Assembly: GCA_029961685.1 (NCBI GenBank)
Contig: JARWKL010000010.1
Location: 10,313,931-10,377,930 of the forward strand
Direction of reading: 5' to 3'
DNA length: 64,000 nucleotides
Source of the DNA: Aristolochia californica
Lineage: Eukaryota > Streptophyta > Magnoliopsida > Piperales > Aristolochiaceae
This document shows positions 38,334-51,400 of this stretch, in pieces. Made by a program: the position numbers and the translations under genes. The notes beneath the pieces are model-generated. The model searched no databases and was not told where the DNA came from. It saw only the letters and a program-made list of their open reading frames with translations. How positions within the stretch are numbered: the stretch's first letter is position 1; each line of letters opens with the position of its first letter.

Positions 38334-41300
38334 GAAACCTCAAGTTTGGATTTGAAAATAAATTTAAACATCCAAAATGGAAATGCACAAATGCTGAGAG
38401 AGATAGTTCCCAAAATTATCTGGCATGTTTAAGGATAGGCAAAAAGTGGGTTGTTTGGCCGTGGTAAGTATCCAACCACTCGAGAATTTGATTTTTTCTA
38501 CTGCTTGAAAATTTTGGATCATTAGGTCCACTTGCATCCTCAACATGTTTCTGGCATGCATATCCACCACTCTTAAAGCATATTAGGATCAGTTAGAAGT
38601 CCCTTTCCCATAAAATTGCACCAAGCTTATTATTAGGGGCTCTACTGGTGGAGTTTCCAAAACATGGAAAACAAAATTGGAGTTCATTTTTAGTGTGTGA
38701 AATAATTTTCAATTTTTTTTTGCATACATGAACTCTAAAATTTTCATTTTGTTTTGCCTTATATCTTTTTTGTTTAGGAGAAAAATGGGAGAGTGAAAGC
38801 TGAAGTTTGGCTCTGAAAAGAATTTTGAACATCCTAAATGGAAATGCGCAAATGCTGAGAGAGATAGTTCCAAAAAGTATCTGTGATTTTTAAGGATAGG
38901 CAAAAAGTGGGTTGTTTTGCCCTGGTAAATATCCAACCACTTGAGAATTTGATTTTTTCAACTCCTTGAAATTTTTGGATCATTAAGTCCACTTGCATAT
39001 TCAACATGTTTCTGGCATGCATATACACCACTCTTAAAACATGTTAGGATCAGTTAGAAGTCCCTTTCAATTAAAATTCCACCGAGCTTATTGTTAGGGG
39101 CTGTACTGGAGGAATTTCCAGAACATGGATAACAAAACCTTGTAGTTCATTTTTAGTATGTGAAATAATTTTCCAATTTTTTTTGCATACATGAACTCTG
39201 AAATTTCCATTTTGTTATGCCTTATATCCTTTTTGATGAGGAGAAAAATGGGAGAGTGAAAACTCAAGATTGGATCTAAAAAAAAATTGGAACATCCAAA
39301 ATGGAAATGCCCAAATGCTAAGAGAGATAGTTCCAAAAAGTATCTATGATTTTTAAGGATAGGCAAAAAGTGGGTTGTTTGGCCCTGGTAAATATCCAAC
39401 CACTTGAGAATTTGATTTTTTCTACTCCTTGAAATTTTTGGATCATTAGGTCCACTTGCATCCTCAACATGTTTCTGGCATGCATATCCACCACACTTAA
39501 AGCATGTTAGGATCAGTTAGAAGTCCCTTTCCTACAACATTCCACCGAGCTTATTATTAGGGGCTGTACTCGTGGAATTTCCAGAACAAGGAAAACAAAA
39601 TCTTGGAGTTCATTTTTAGTGTGTTAAATAATTTTTGAACTTTTTTTGGATACATGAACTCTAAAATTTTCATTTTCTTATGCCTTATATCTTTTTTGTT
39701 TACGAGAAAAATGGGCGAGTGAAAACTCAATTTTCGATGTGAAAACAAATTTGAACATCCAAAATGGAAATGCTCAAATACTGAGAGAGATAGTTCCAAA
39801 AAGGATCTGTGCTTTATAAGGATAGGAATAAATTGGGTTGTTTGGCCCTGGTAAATATCCAACCACTTGAGAATTTGATTTTTTCTACTCCTTAAAATTT
39901 TGGGATCATTAGGTCTACTTGCATCCTCAACATGTTTCTGGCATGTATATACACCACACTTAAAGCATGTTAGGATCAGTTAGAAGTCCTTTTCCTATCA
40001 ATTTCGACCAAGCTTATTATTAGGGGCTGTACTGGTGCAATTTCCTGAACATGGAAAACAAAACCTTGGAGTTCATTTTTAGTGCGTGAAATAATTTTAA
40101 AATTTTTTTTGCATACATGAACTCTAAAATTTTTATTTTTTTTATCCCTTATATCTTTTTTGTTTACGAGAAAAATGGAAGAGTGAAAACTCAAGTTTGG
40201 ATCTGAAAACAAATTTGAACATCCAAAAATGAAATGCACAAATGCAGAGAGAGATAGTTCCAAAAAGTATCTGTGATTTTTAAGGACAGGGAAAAAGTGG
40301 GTTGTTTGGCCCCGGCAAATATCCAACCACTTGAGAATTTGATTTTTTCTACTCCTTATGATATTTGGATCATTAGGTCAACTTGCATCCTTTGCTTGTA
40401 TCTGGCACGCAAATACACCTCACTTAAAGCATGTTAGGATCAGGTAGAAGTCTTTTTCGTATAAAATTCCACCAAGCTTATTATTAGGGGCTGTACTGGT
40501 GGAATTTCAGAAACATGGATAACAAAACCAATGAGTTTATTTCAAGTGCGTGAAATAATTTTTAAATTTTTTTTGCATACTTGATCTCTAAAATTTTCAT
40601 TTTGTTATGCCTTATATCATTTTTGTTTACGAGAAAAATGGCAGAGTGAAAACTCATGTTTGGACCTGAAAAAAAATTTGAACACCCAAAATGGAAATGC
40701 ACAAATGCTGAGAGAGATAGTTCCAAAAAGTATCTGTGATTTTTAAGGATAGGCAAAAAGTGGGTTGTTTCGCCCTAGTAAATATCTAACCACTTGAGAA
40801 TTTGATTTTTTCAACTCCTTGAAATTTTTGCATCATTAAGTCCACTTGCATCCTCAACATGTTTCTGGCATGCATATACACCACTCTTAAAGCATGTTAG
40901 GATCAGTTAGAAGTCCTTTTCCCATAAAATTCCACCAAGCTTATTATTAGGGGCTGTACTGGTGGAATTTCCAGAACATGGATAACAAAACCATGGAGTT
41001 CATTTTTACTGCCTAAAATAATTTTCAAATTTTTTTGCATACATGAACTCTAAAATTTTCATTTTGTTATTCCTTATATCTTTTATGCTTAGGAGAAAAA
41101 TAGGCGAGTGAAAACTCAAGTTTGGACCTGAAAAAAAATTTGAACATCCTAAATGGAAATGCACAAATGCTCAGAGAGATAGTTCCAAAAAGTATCAGTG
41201 ATTTATAAGGATAGGAAAAAAGTGGGTTGTTTGGCCCTGGTAAATATCCAACCACTTGAGAATTTGATTTTTTCTACTCCTTGAAATTTTTGGATCATTA

Positions 41301-42399
41301 GGTCCACTTGCATCCTCAACATGTTTCTGGCATGCATATCCACCACACTTAAAGTATGTTAGGATCAGTTAGAAGTCCGTTTCCCATAAAACTCCTCCAA
41401 GCTTATGATTAGGGGCTGTACTGGTGAAATATCCAGAAAATGGATAACAAAACCTTGGAATTCATTTTTAGCGCGTGAAATAATTTTCAAACTTTTTTTT
41501 CATACATGAACTCTAAAATTTTTATTTTTTTATACTTTATATCTTTTTTGTTTACGAGAAAAATGGGAGAGTGAAAACTCAAGTTTGGATCTGAAAACAA
41601 ATTTGAACATCCAAAATGGAAATGCACAAATGCTGAGAGAGATAGTTCCAAAAAGTATCAGTGATTTAAAAGGATAGGAAAAAAGTGGGTTGTTTGGCCC
41701 TGATAAATATCGAACCACATGAGAATTTTATTTTTTCTACTCCAAATTTTTGGATCACTAGGTCCACTTGCATCCTCAACATGTTTCTTGCATGCAAATC
41801 CACCGCACTCAAAGCATGTTAGGATCAGTGAGAAGTCCCTTTCCTATAAAACTCCACCAAGCTTATTATTAGGGGTTGTACTGGTGGAATTTCCAGAACA
41901 TGGAAAACAAAACCTTGGTGTTCATTTTTAGTGTGTTAAATAATTTTGAAATTTTTTTTGCATACATAACTCTAAAATTTTCATTCATTTATGCCTTGTA
42001 TCTTTTTAGTTTACGAGAAAAATGGTAGAGTGCAAACACAAGTTTGGATCTGAAAACAAATTTGAACATCCAAAATGGAAATGCACAAATGCTGAGAGAG
42101 ATAGTTCCAAAAAGTATTTGTGATTTTAAGGATAGGCAAAAAGTGGGTTGTTTGGCCCAGGTAAATATCCGGCTACTAGAGAATTTGATTTTTTCTACTC
42201 CTTGAAATTTTTGGATCATTAGGTCCACTTGCATCCTCAACATGTTTCTGGCATGCTTATGCACCACACTCGAAGCATGTTAGGCTCACATAGAAGTACC
42301 TTTCCTATAAAATTCCACCAAGCTTATTATTAGGGCCTGTACTGGTGGAATTTCCAGAAAATGGAAAATAAAACCTTGGAGTTCATTTTTAGTGCGTGA

Positions 42400-44230
42400 A
42401 ATAATTTTCAAATATTTTTTGGAAACTTGATTTCTTAAATTTTCATTTTGTTATGCCTTATATCTTTTTTATTTACGAGAAAAATGGGAGAGTGAATACT
42501 CATGTTTGGATCTCAAAACAAATTTGAACATCCAAAATGGAAATGCATAGATGCTGAGAGTGATAGTTCCATAAAGTATCTGTGATTTTTAAGGATAGGC
42601 AAAAAGTGGGTTGTTTGGCCCTGGTAAATTATCCAACCACTTGAGAATTTGATTTTTTGTACTTCATGAAATTTTTGGATCATTTGGTCCACGTGCATCC
42701 TCAACATGTTTCTGGCATGCATATCCACCACACTTAAAGCATGTTAGGATCAGTTAGAAGTTCCTTTCCTATAAAATTCCACCAAGCTTATTATTAGGGG
42801 TTGTACTGGAGGAATTTATAGAACAAGGAAAACAGAACCGTGGAGTTTATTTTTAGTGTGTTAAATAATTTTCAAATTTTTTTTGCGTACATGAACTCTA
42901 AAATTTTCATTTTGTTATGCCTTATATCTTTTTTGTTTACGAGAAAAATGGGAGAGTGAAAACTCAAGTTTGGATCTGAAAACAAATTTGAACATCCAAA
43001 ATGGAAATGCACAAATGCTGAGAGAGATAGTTCCAAAAAGTATCTCTAATTGAAAAGGATAAGCAAAAAGTGGATTGTTTGGCCCTGGTCAATATCCAAC
43101 CACTTGAGAATTTGATTTTTTCTACACCTTAAAATTTTTGGATCATTAGGTCCACTTGCATCCTCAACATATTTCTGGCATGCATATCCAGCACACTTAA
43201 AGTATTTTAGGATCAGTTAGAAGTCCCTTTCCTATAAAATTTCACCAAGCTTATTATTATGGGTTGTACTGATGGAATTTCCAGAACATAGATAAATAAA
43301 CCTTGGAGTTCATTTTTAGTGCGTGAAATAATTTTCAATTTTTTTTTGCATACTTGAACTGAATATTTTTAATTTTGTTATGAACTATATCTTTTTTGTT
43401 TTCGAGAAAAATGGGAGAGTGAAAACTCAAGTTAGGATCTGGAAATAAATTTGAACAACCAAAATGGAAATGCACAAATGCTTAGAGAGATAGTTACAAA
43501 AAGTATCCGTGATTTTTAAGGACAGGCAAAAAGTGGGTTGTTTAGCCCAGGTAAAATATCCAACCACTTGAGAATTTTATTTTTTCTACTCCTTGAAATT
43601 TTTGGGTCATTAGCTCCACTTGCATCCTCAACATGTTTCTGGCGTGCATATCCACCACACTTCAAGCATGTTAGGATCAGTTAGAAGTCCCTTTCCTATA
43701 TAATTCCACCAAGCTTATTATTAGGGGTTGCACTGGTGGAATTTCCAGAACATGGATGACAAAACCATGGAGTTCATTTTTAGTTCGTGAAATAATTTGA
43801 ATTTTTTTTTTGCATACATGAACTCTTAAATTTTCATTTTGTTATGCCTTGTATCTTTTTTGTTTAGGAGAAAAATGGGAGAGTGAAAACTCAAGTTTGG
43901 ATCTGAAAAAAAATTTGAACATCCAAAATGGAAATGCACAAATGCTGAGAGAGGTAGTTCCAAAAAGTATCTGTGATTTTTAAGGATAGGCAAAAAGTGG
44001 GTTGTTTGGCCCTGGTAAATATCCAACCACTTGAGAATTTGATTTTTTCTACTCCCGCAAATTTTTGGATCATTTGGTCCACTTGCATCCTCAACATGGT
44101 TCTGGCATGCATATCAACCACACTTAAAGCATGTTAGGATTAGTTAGAAGTCCCATTCCTATAAAATTTCACCAAGCTTATTATTAGGGGTTGTACTGGT
44201 GGAATTTCCAGAACATGGAAACAAAACCTT
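42400..44230. repeat. Segment repeated at the right edge of the window and, with one more monomer, at 31.3-33.6 kb
   Basis: The markers here are TATTTTTTGGAAACTTGATT near 42416, AGGATCTGGAAATAAATTTG near 43433, AGTTACAAAAAGTATC near 43492, ACATGGATGACAAAACC near 43750 and CATATCAACCACACTT near 44111. Matching variants occur near 31.35, 32.83, 32.89, 33.15 and 33.51 kb, where the first two lie three monomers apart instead of two. They recur near 62.23, 63.25, 63.31, 63.57 and 63.93 kb with the same two-monomer spacing. Confidence 0.72.
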
Positions 44231-47200
44231 GGAGTGCATTTTTAGTGCGTGAAATAATTTTCAAATTTTTTTTTGCATACATGAACTCTAAAATTTTCAT
44301 TTTGTTATGCCTTATATCTTTTTTGTTTACGAGAAAAATAGGAGAGTGAAAACACAATTTTGGATCTGAAAAAAAATTAGACCATCCAAAATGGAAATGC
44401 ACAAATGCTGAGACAGATAGTTCCAAAAAGTATATCTTATTTTTAAGGATAGGAAAAAAGTGGGTTGTTTGGACCAGGTAAATATCCAACCACTTGAGAA
44501 TTTGAATTTTTCTACTCCTTAAAAAATTTGGATCATTATGTCCACTTGCATCCCAAACATGTTTCTAGCATGCATATCCACCACACTTAAAGCATGTTAG
44601 GATCAGTTAGAAGTCCCTTTCCTATAAAATTCCACCAAGCTTATTATTAGGGGCTGTACTGGTGGAATTTCCAGAACAAGGAGAACAAAACCTTGGAGTT
44701 TATTTTTAGTGCGTCAAATAATGTTGAAATTTTTTTTGCATACATGAACTCTAAAATTTTCATTTTGTTAAGCCATGTATCTTTTTTGTTTACGAGAAAA
44801 ATGGGAGAGTGAAAACTCAAGTTTGGATCTGAAAATAAATTTAAACATCCAAAATGGAAATGCGCAAATGCAGAGAGAGATAGTTCCCAAAAGTATCTGG
44901 CATTTTTATGGATAGGCAAAAAGTGGGTTGTTATGCCCTGGTAAGTATCCAACCACTCGAGAATTTGATTTTTTCTACTGTTTGAAATTTTTGGATCATT
45001 AGGTCCACTTGCATCCTCAACATGTTTCTGGCATGCATATCCACCACTCTTAAAGCATGTTAGGATCAGTTAGAAGTCCATTTCCCATAAAATTGCACCA
45101 AGCTTATTATTAGGGGCTGTACTGGTGGAATTTCCAGAACATGGAAAACAAAACCTTGGAGTTCATTTTTAGTGTGTGAAATAATTTTCAATTTTTGTTT
45201 GCATACATGAACTCTAAAACTTTCATTTTGTTTTGCCTTATATCTTTTTTGTTTTCGAGAAAAATGGGAGAGTGCAAGCTCAAGTTTGGCTCTGAAAACA
45301 AATTTGAACATCCAAAATGGAAATGCACAAATGCTGAGAGATATAGTTCCAAAAAGTATCTGTGATTTTTAAGGATTGGCAAAAAGTGGGTTCTTTGGCT
45401 CTGGTAAATATCCAACCACTTGAGAATTTGATTTTTTCAACTCCTTGAAATTTTTGGATCATTAAGTCCACTTGCATCCTCAACATGCTTCCGGCATGCA
45501 TATACACCACTCTTAAAGCTTGTTAGGATCAGTTAGAAGTCCCTTTCCAATAAAATTCCACCAAGCATATTGTTAGGGGCTGTACTAGAGGAATTTCTAG
45601 AACATGGATAACAAAACCATGGAGTTCATTTTTAGTATGTGAAATAATTTTCCAATTTTTTTTGCATACATGAACTCTGAAATTTTCATTTTGTTATGCC
45701 TTATATCTTTTTTGATTAGCAGAGAAATGGGAGAGTGAAAACTATAGTTTGGATCTAAAAACAAATTTGAACATCCAAAATGGAAATGCCCAAATTCTAA
45801 GAGAGATAGTTCCAAAAAGTATCTGTGATTTTTAAGGATAGGAAAAAGTGGGTTGTTTGGCCCTTGTAAATATCCAACCACTTGAGAATTTGATTTTTTC
45901 AACTCCTTGAAATTTTAGGATCATTAGGTCCACTTGCATCCTCAACATGTTTCTCGCATACATATCCACCACACTTCAAGCATGTTAGGATCAGTTAGAC
46001 GTCCCTATCCAATAAAATTCCACCAAGCTTATTAATAGGGGCTGTACTGGTGGAATTTCTAGAACAAGGAAAACAAAACCTTGGAGTTCATTTTTAGTGT
46101 GTTAAATAATTTTCAAATTTTTTTTGCATACATGAACTCTGAAATTTTCATTTTGTTATGCCTTATTTCTTTTTTTTTTACGAGAAAAATGGGAGAGTGA
46201 AAACTCAAGTTTCGATCTGAATACAAATTTGAACATCCAAAATGGAAATGCACAAATACTGAGAGAGATAGTTCCAAAAAGGATCTGTGATTTATAAGGA
46301 TAGGCAAAAAGTGGGTTGTTTGGCTCTGTTAAATATCCAACCACTTGAGAATTTGATTTTTTCTACTCCTTAAAATTTTTGGATCATTAGGTCTACTTGC
46401 ATCCTCAACATGTTTCTGGCATGTATATACACCACACTTAAAGCATGTTAGGATCAGTTAGAAGTCCTTTACCTATAAAATTCCACCAAGCTTATTATTA
46501 GGGGCTATACTGGGGGAATTTCCTGAACATGGAAAACAAAACCTTGGAGTTCAGTTTTAGTGCGTGAAATAATTTTCAAATTTTTTTTGCATACATGAAC
46601 TCTAAAATTTTCATTTTTTTATGTGTTATATCTTTTTTGTTTACAAGAAAAATGGGTGGGTGAAAACTCAAGTTTGGATCTGAAAACAATTTTGAACATC
46701 CAAAAATGAAATGCACAAATGCAGAGAGAGATAGTTCCAAAAAGTATCTGTGATTTTTAAGGATAGGGAAAAAGTGGGTTGTTTGGCCCTGGTAAATATC
46801 CAACCACTTGAGAATTTGATTTTTTCTACTCCTTGTGATATTTGGATCATTAGGTCCACTTGCATCCTTAACATGTATCTGGCACGCATATACACCTCAC
46901 TTAAAGCATGTTAGGATCAGTTAGAAGTCTTTTTCCTATAAAATTCCACCAAGCTTATTATTAGGGGCTATTCTGGTGGAATTTCCAAAACTAGGATAAC
47001 AAAACCTTGGAGTTCATTTTTACTGCGTGAAATAATTTTGAAATTTTTTTGCAAACATGTACTCTAAAATTTTAATTTGCTTATTCCTTATATCTATTTT
47101 GTTAAGGAGAAAAATGGGAGAGTGAAAACTCAAGTTTGGATCTGAAAACAAATTTGACCATCCAAAATGGAAATGAACAAATGCTGAGAGAGATAGTTCC

Positions 47201-48049
47201 AAAAAGTATCTGTGACTTTTAAGGATGGGGAAAAAGTGGGTTGTTTCGCCCTAGTAAATATCCAACCACTTGAGAATTTGATTTTTTCAACTCCTTGAAA
47301 TTTTTGGATCATTAAGTCCACTTGCATCCTCAACAAGTTTCTGGCATGCATATACACCACTCTTAAAGCATGTTAGGATCAGTTAGAAGTCCCTTTCCTA
47401 TAAAATTCCACCAAGCTTATGATTAGGGGCTGTACTGGTAGATTTTCCAGAACATGGATAACAAAACCTTGGAGTTCATTTTTAGTGCGTCAAATAATTT
47501 TCAAATTTTTTTTGCATACTTGAACTCTAAAATTTTCATTTTCTTATGCCATTGATCTTTTTTGTTTACAAGAAAAATGGGAGAGTGAAAACTCAAGTTT
47601 GGATCTGAAAACAAATTTGAACATCCAAAATGGAAATGCACAAATGCTGAGAGAGATAGTTCTAAAAACTATCTGTGATTTTTAAGCATAGGCTAAAAGT
47701 GGGTTGTTTTTGCCCTGGTAAATATCCAACCACTTGAGAATTGATTTTTTCTACTTCTTGAAATTTTTGGATCATTAGGTCCACTTGCATCCTCAACATG
47801 TTTCTGGCATGCATATCCACCACACTTAAAGCATGTTAGGATCAGTTAGAGGTCCCTTTCCCATAAAATTCCACCAAGCTTATTATTAGGGGCTGTACTA
47901 GTGGAATTTCCAAAACATGGATAAAAAAACCTTGGAGTTCATTTTTAGTGCGTGAATTAATTTTAAAATCGTTTCTGCTTACTTGAACTCTAAAATTTTC
48001 ATTTTGTTATGCCTGATATCTTTTTTGTTTACGAGAAAAATGGCAAAGT

Positions 48050-48467
48050 GAAAACTCGAATTTAGATCTGAAAAAAAATTTGAACATCCAAAATGGAAAT
48101 GCAAAAATGCTGAGAGAGATAGTTCCAAAAAGTATCTGTGATTTTTAAGCATAGGCAAAAAGTGGGTTGTTTTGCCCTGGTAAATATCCAACCACTTGAG
48201 AATTGATTTTTTCTACTCCTTGAAATTTTTGGATCATTAGGTCCACTTGCATCCTCAACATGTTTCTAGCATGCATATCCACCACACTTAAAGCATATTA
48301 GGATCAGTTAGAAGTCCCTTTCCCATAAAATTCCACCAAGCTTATTATTAGGGGCTGTACTAGTGGAATTTCCAGAACATTGATAACAAAACCTAGGAGT
48401 TCATTTTTAGTGCGTGAAATAATTTTCAAAGTTTTTCTGCATACTTGAACTCTAAAAATGGGAGAGT
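48050..48467. repeat. Satellite monomer with a 45-bp deletion
   Basis: Block spacing is 418 bp. At about 48451 GAACTCTAAAAAT runs directly into GGGAGAGTG, so the TTTCATTTTGTTATGCC and TATCTTTTTTG blocks are missing. The A-rich strings at both edges (CTAAAAT and GAAAAAT) offer short microhomology. Confidence 0.82.
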
Positions 48468-51400
48468 GAAAACTCAAGTTTGTTTCTGAAAACAAATTTG
48501 AACATCCAAAATGGAAATGCAGAAATGCTGAGAGCCTAAGTTCCATAAACTATCTGAGATTTTAAAGGATAGGAAAAAAGTGGGTTATTTTGCCGTTGTA
48601 AATATCCAACCACTTGAGAATTTGATTTTTTCTACTCCTTGAAATTTTTGGATCATTAGGTCCACTTGCATCCTCAACATGTTTCTGGCATGCGGATCCA
48701 CCACACTAAAAGCATGTTAGGATCAGTTAGAAGTCCTTTTCCTATAAAATTCCACCAAGCTTTCTATTAGGGGCTGTACTAGTGGAATTTCCAGAACATG
48801 GATAACAAAACCTTGGAGTTCATTTTTAATATGTGAAATAATTTTCAAATTTTTCTGCATACTTGAACTCTAAAATTTTAATTTTGTTATGCCTTATATC
48901 TTTTTTGTTTACGAGAAAAATGGGAGAGTGAAAACTCAAGTTAGGATCTGAAAAGAAATTTGAACATCCAAAATGGAAATGCACACATGCTGAGAGAGAT
49001 ATTTCCAAAAAATATCTGTGATTTTTAAGGATAGGCAAAAAGTGGGTTGTTTGGCCCTAGTAAATATCCGACCACTTCAACATTTGATTTTTTCTACTCG
49101 AAATATTTGGATGGTTAGGTCCACTTGCATCCTTAACATGTATCTGTCACGCATATACACCTCACTTAAAGCATTATAGGATTAGTTAGAAGTCCTTTTC
49201 CTATAAAATTCCACCAAGCTTATTATTAGGGGCTGTATTGGTGGAATTTCATGAACATGGATAACAAAACATTCGAATTCATTTTTAGTGCGTGAAATAA
49301 TTTTAAAATTATTTTTCCATACTTGAACTCTAAAATTTCATTTTGTTATGCCTTATATACTTTTTGTTTGCGAGAAAAATGGGAGAGTGAAAACTCAAGT
49401 TAGGATCTGAAAACAAATTTGAACTCCCAAAATGGAAATACAGAAATGCTGAGAGAGATAGATCCAAAAAGTATCTGTGATTTTTAAGGATAGGCAAAAA
49501 GTGGGTTGTTTGCCTCTGGTAAGTATCCAACCACTTGAGAATTTGAGTTTTTCAACTCCTTCAAGTTTTTACATCATTTGGTCCACTTGCATCCTCAACA
49601 TGTTTCAGTCATGCATATCCCCCACACTTAAGGCATGTTAGGACCAGTTACAAGTCCCTTCCTATAAAATTCCACCAAGCTTATTATTAGGGGATGTACT
49701 GGTGGAATTTCAGAAACATGGATAACAAAACCCAGGAGTTCATTTCAAGTGCGTGAAATAATTTTCAAATTTTTTTTGCATACTTGATCTCTAAAATTTT
49801 CATTTTGTTATGCGTCATATCTTTTTTGTTTAGGAGAAAAATGGGAGAGTGAAAACTCAAGTTTGGATCTGAAAACAAATTTAAACATCCAAAATGGAAA
49901 TGCAGAAATGCTGAGAGCGAAAGTTCCATAAACTATCTGTGACTTTAAAGGATAGGAAAAAAGTGGGTTGTTTGGCCGTTGTAAATAACCAACCACTTGA
50001 GACTTTGATTTTTTCTACTCCTTGAAATTTTTGGATCGTTAGGTCCACTTGCATCCTAAACATGTTTTTGGCATGCAGATCCACCACTCTTAATGCAAGT
50101 TATGATCAGTTAGAAGTCCCTTTCCAATACAATTCGACCAATCTTATTGTTAGGGACTGTACTGGTGGAATTTCCAAAACATGGATAACAAAACCTTGGA
50201 GTTCATTTTTAGTATGTGAAATAATTTTAAAATTTTTTTTGCATACATGAACTCTGAAATTTTCATTTTGTTATGCCTTATATCTTTTTTGTTTACAAGA
50301 AAATGGGAGAGTGAAAACTCAAGTTTGGATGTAAAAAAAAATTTGAACATCGAAAATGGAAATGCCTAAATGCTAAGAGAGATAGTTCCAAAAAGTATCT
50401 ATGATTTTTAAGGATAGGCAAAAAGTGGGTTGTTTGGCCCAGGTAAATATCCAACCACTTGAGAATTTGATTTTTTCTACTCCTTGAAATTTTTGGATGA
50501 TTGGGTTCACTTGCATCCTCAACATATTTCTGGCATGCATATCCACCACACTTAAAGCATGTTAGGATCAGTTACAAGTCCTTTGCTATAAAATTCCACC
50601 AAGCTTGTTATTAGGGGCTGTACAGGTGGAATTTCAGAAACACGGATAAAAAAACCCACGAGTTCATTTTTAGTATGTGAAATAATTTTCCAATTTTTTT
50701 TGTATACATGAACTCTGAAATTTTCATTTTGTTATGCCTTTTATCTTTTTTGATTAGGAGAAAAATCGGAGAGTGAAAACTCAAGTTTGGATCTAACAAA
50801 AAATTTGAACATCCAAAATGGAAATGCCCAAATGCTAAGAGAGATAGTTACAAAAAGTATCTGTGATTTTTAAGGATAGGCAAAAAGTGGGTTGTTTGGC
50901 CCTGGTAAATATCCAACCAGTTGAGAATTGGATTTTTTCTACTCCTTGAAATTTTTGGATCATTAGGTCCACTTGCATCCTCAACATGTTTCTGGCATGC
51001 ATATCCACCACACTTAAAGCATGTTAGGATCATTTAGAAGTCCCTTTCCTATAAAATTCCACCAAGCTTATTATTAGGGGCTGTACTGGTGGAATTTCCA
51101 GAACATGGAAAACAAAACCTTGGAGTTCATTTTTAGTGTGTTAAATAATTTTCAAATTTTTTTTGCATACATGAACTCTAAAACTTTCATTTTGTTATGC
51201 CTTATATCTTTTTTGTTAACGAGAAAAATGGGAGATTGAAAACTCAAGTTTCGATCTGAAAACAAATTTGAATATCCAAAATGGTAATGCACAAATACTG
51301 AGAGAGATAGTTCCAAAAAGGATCTGTGATTTATAAGGATAGGCAAAAAGTGGGTTGTTTGGCCCTGTTAAATATCCAACCACTTGAGAATTTGATTTTT

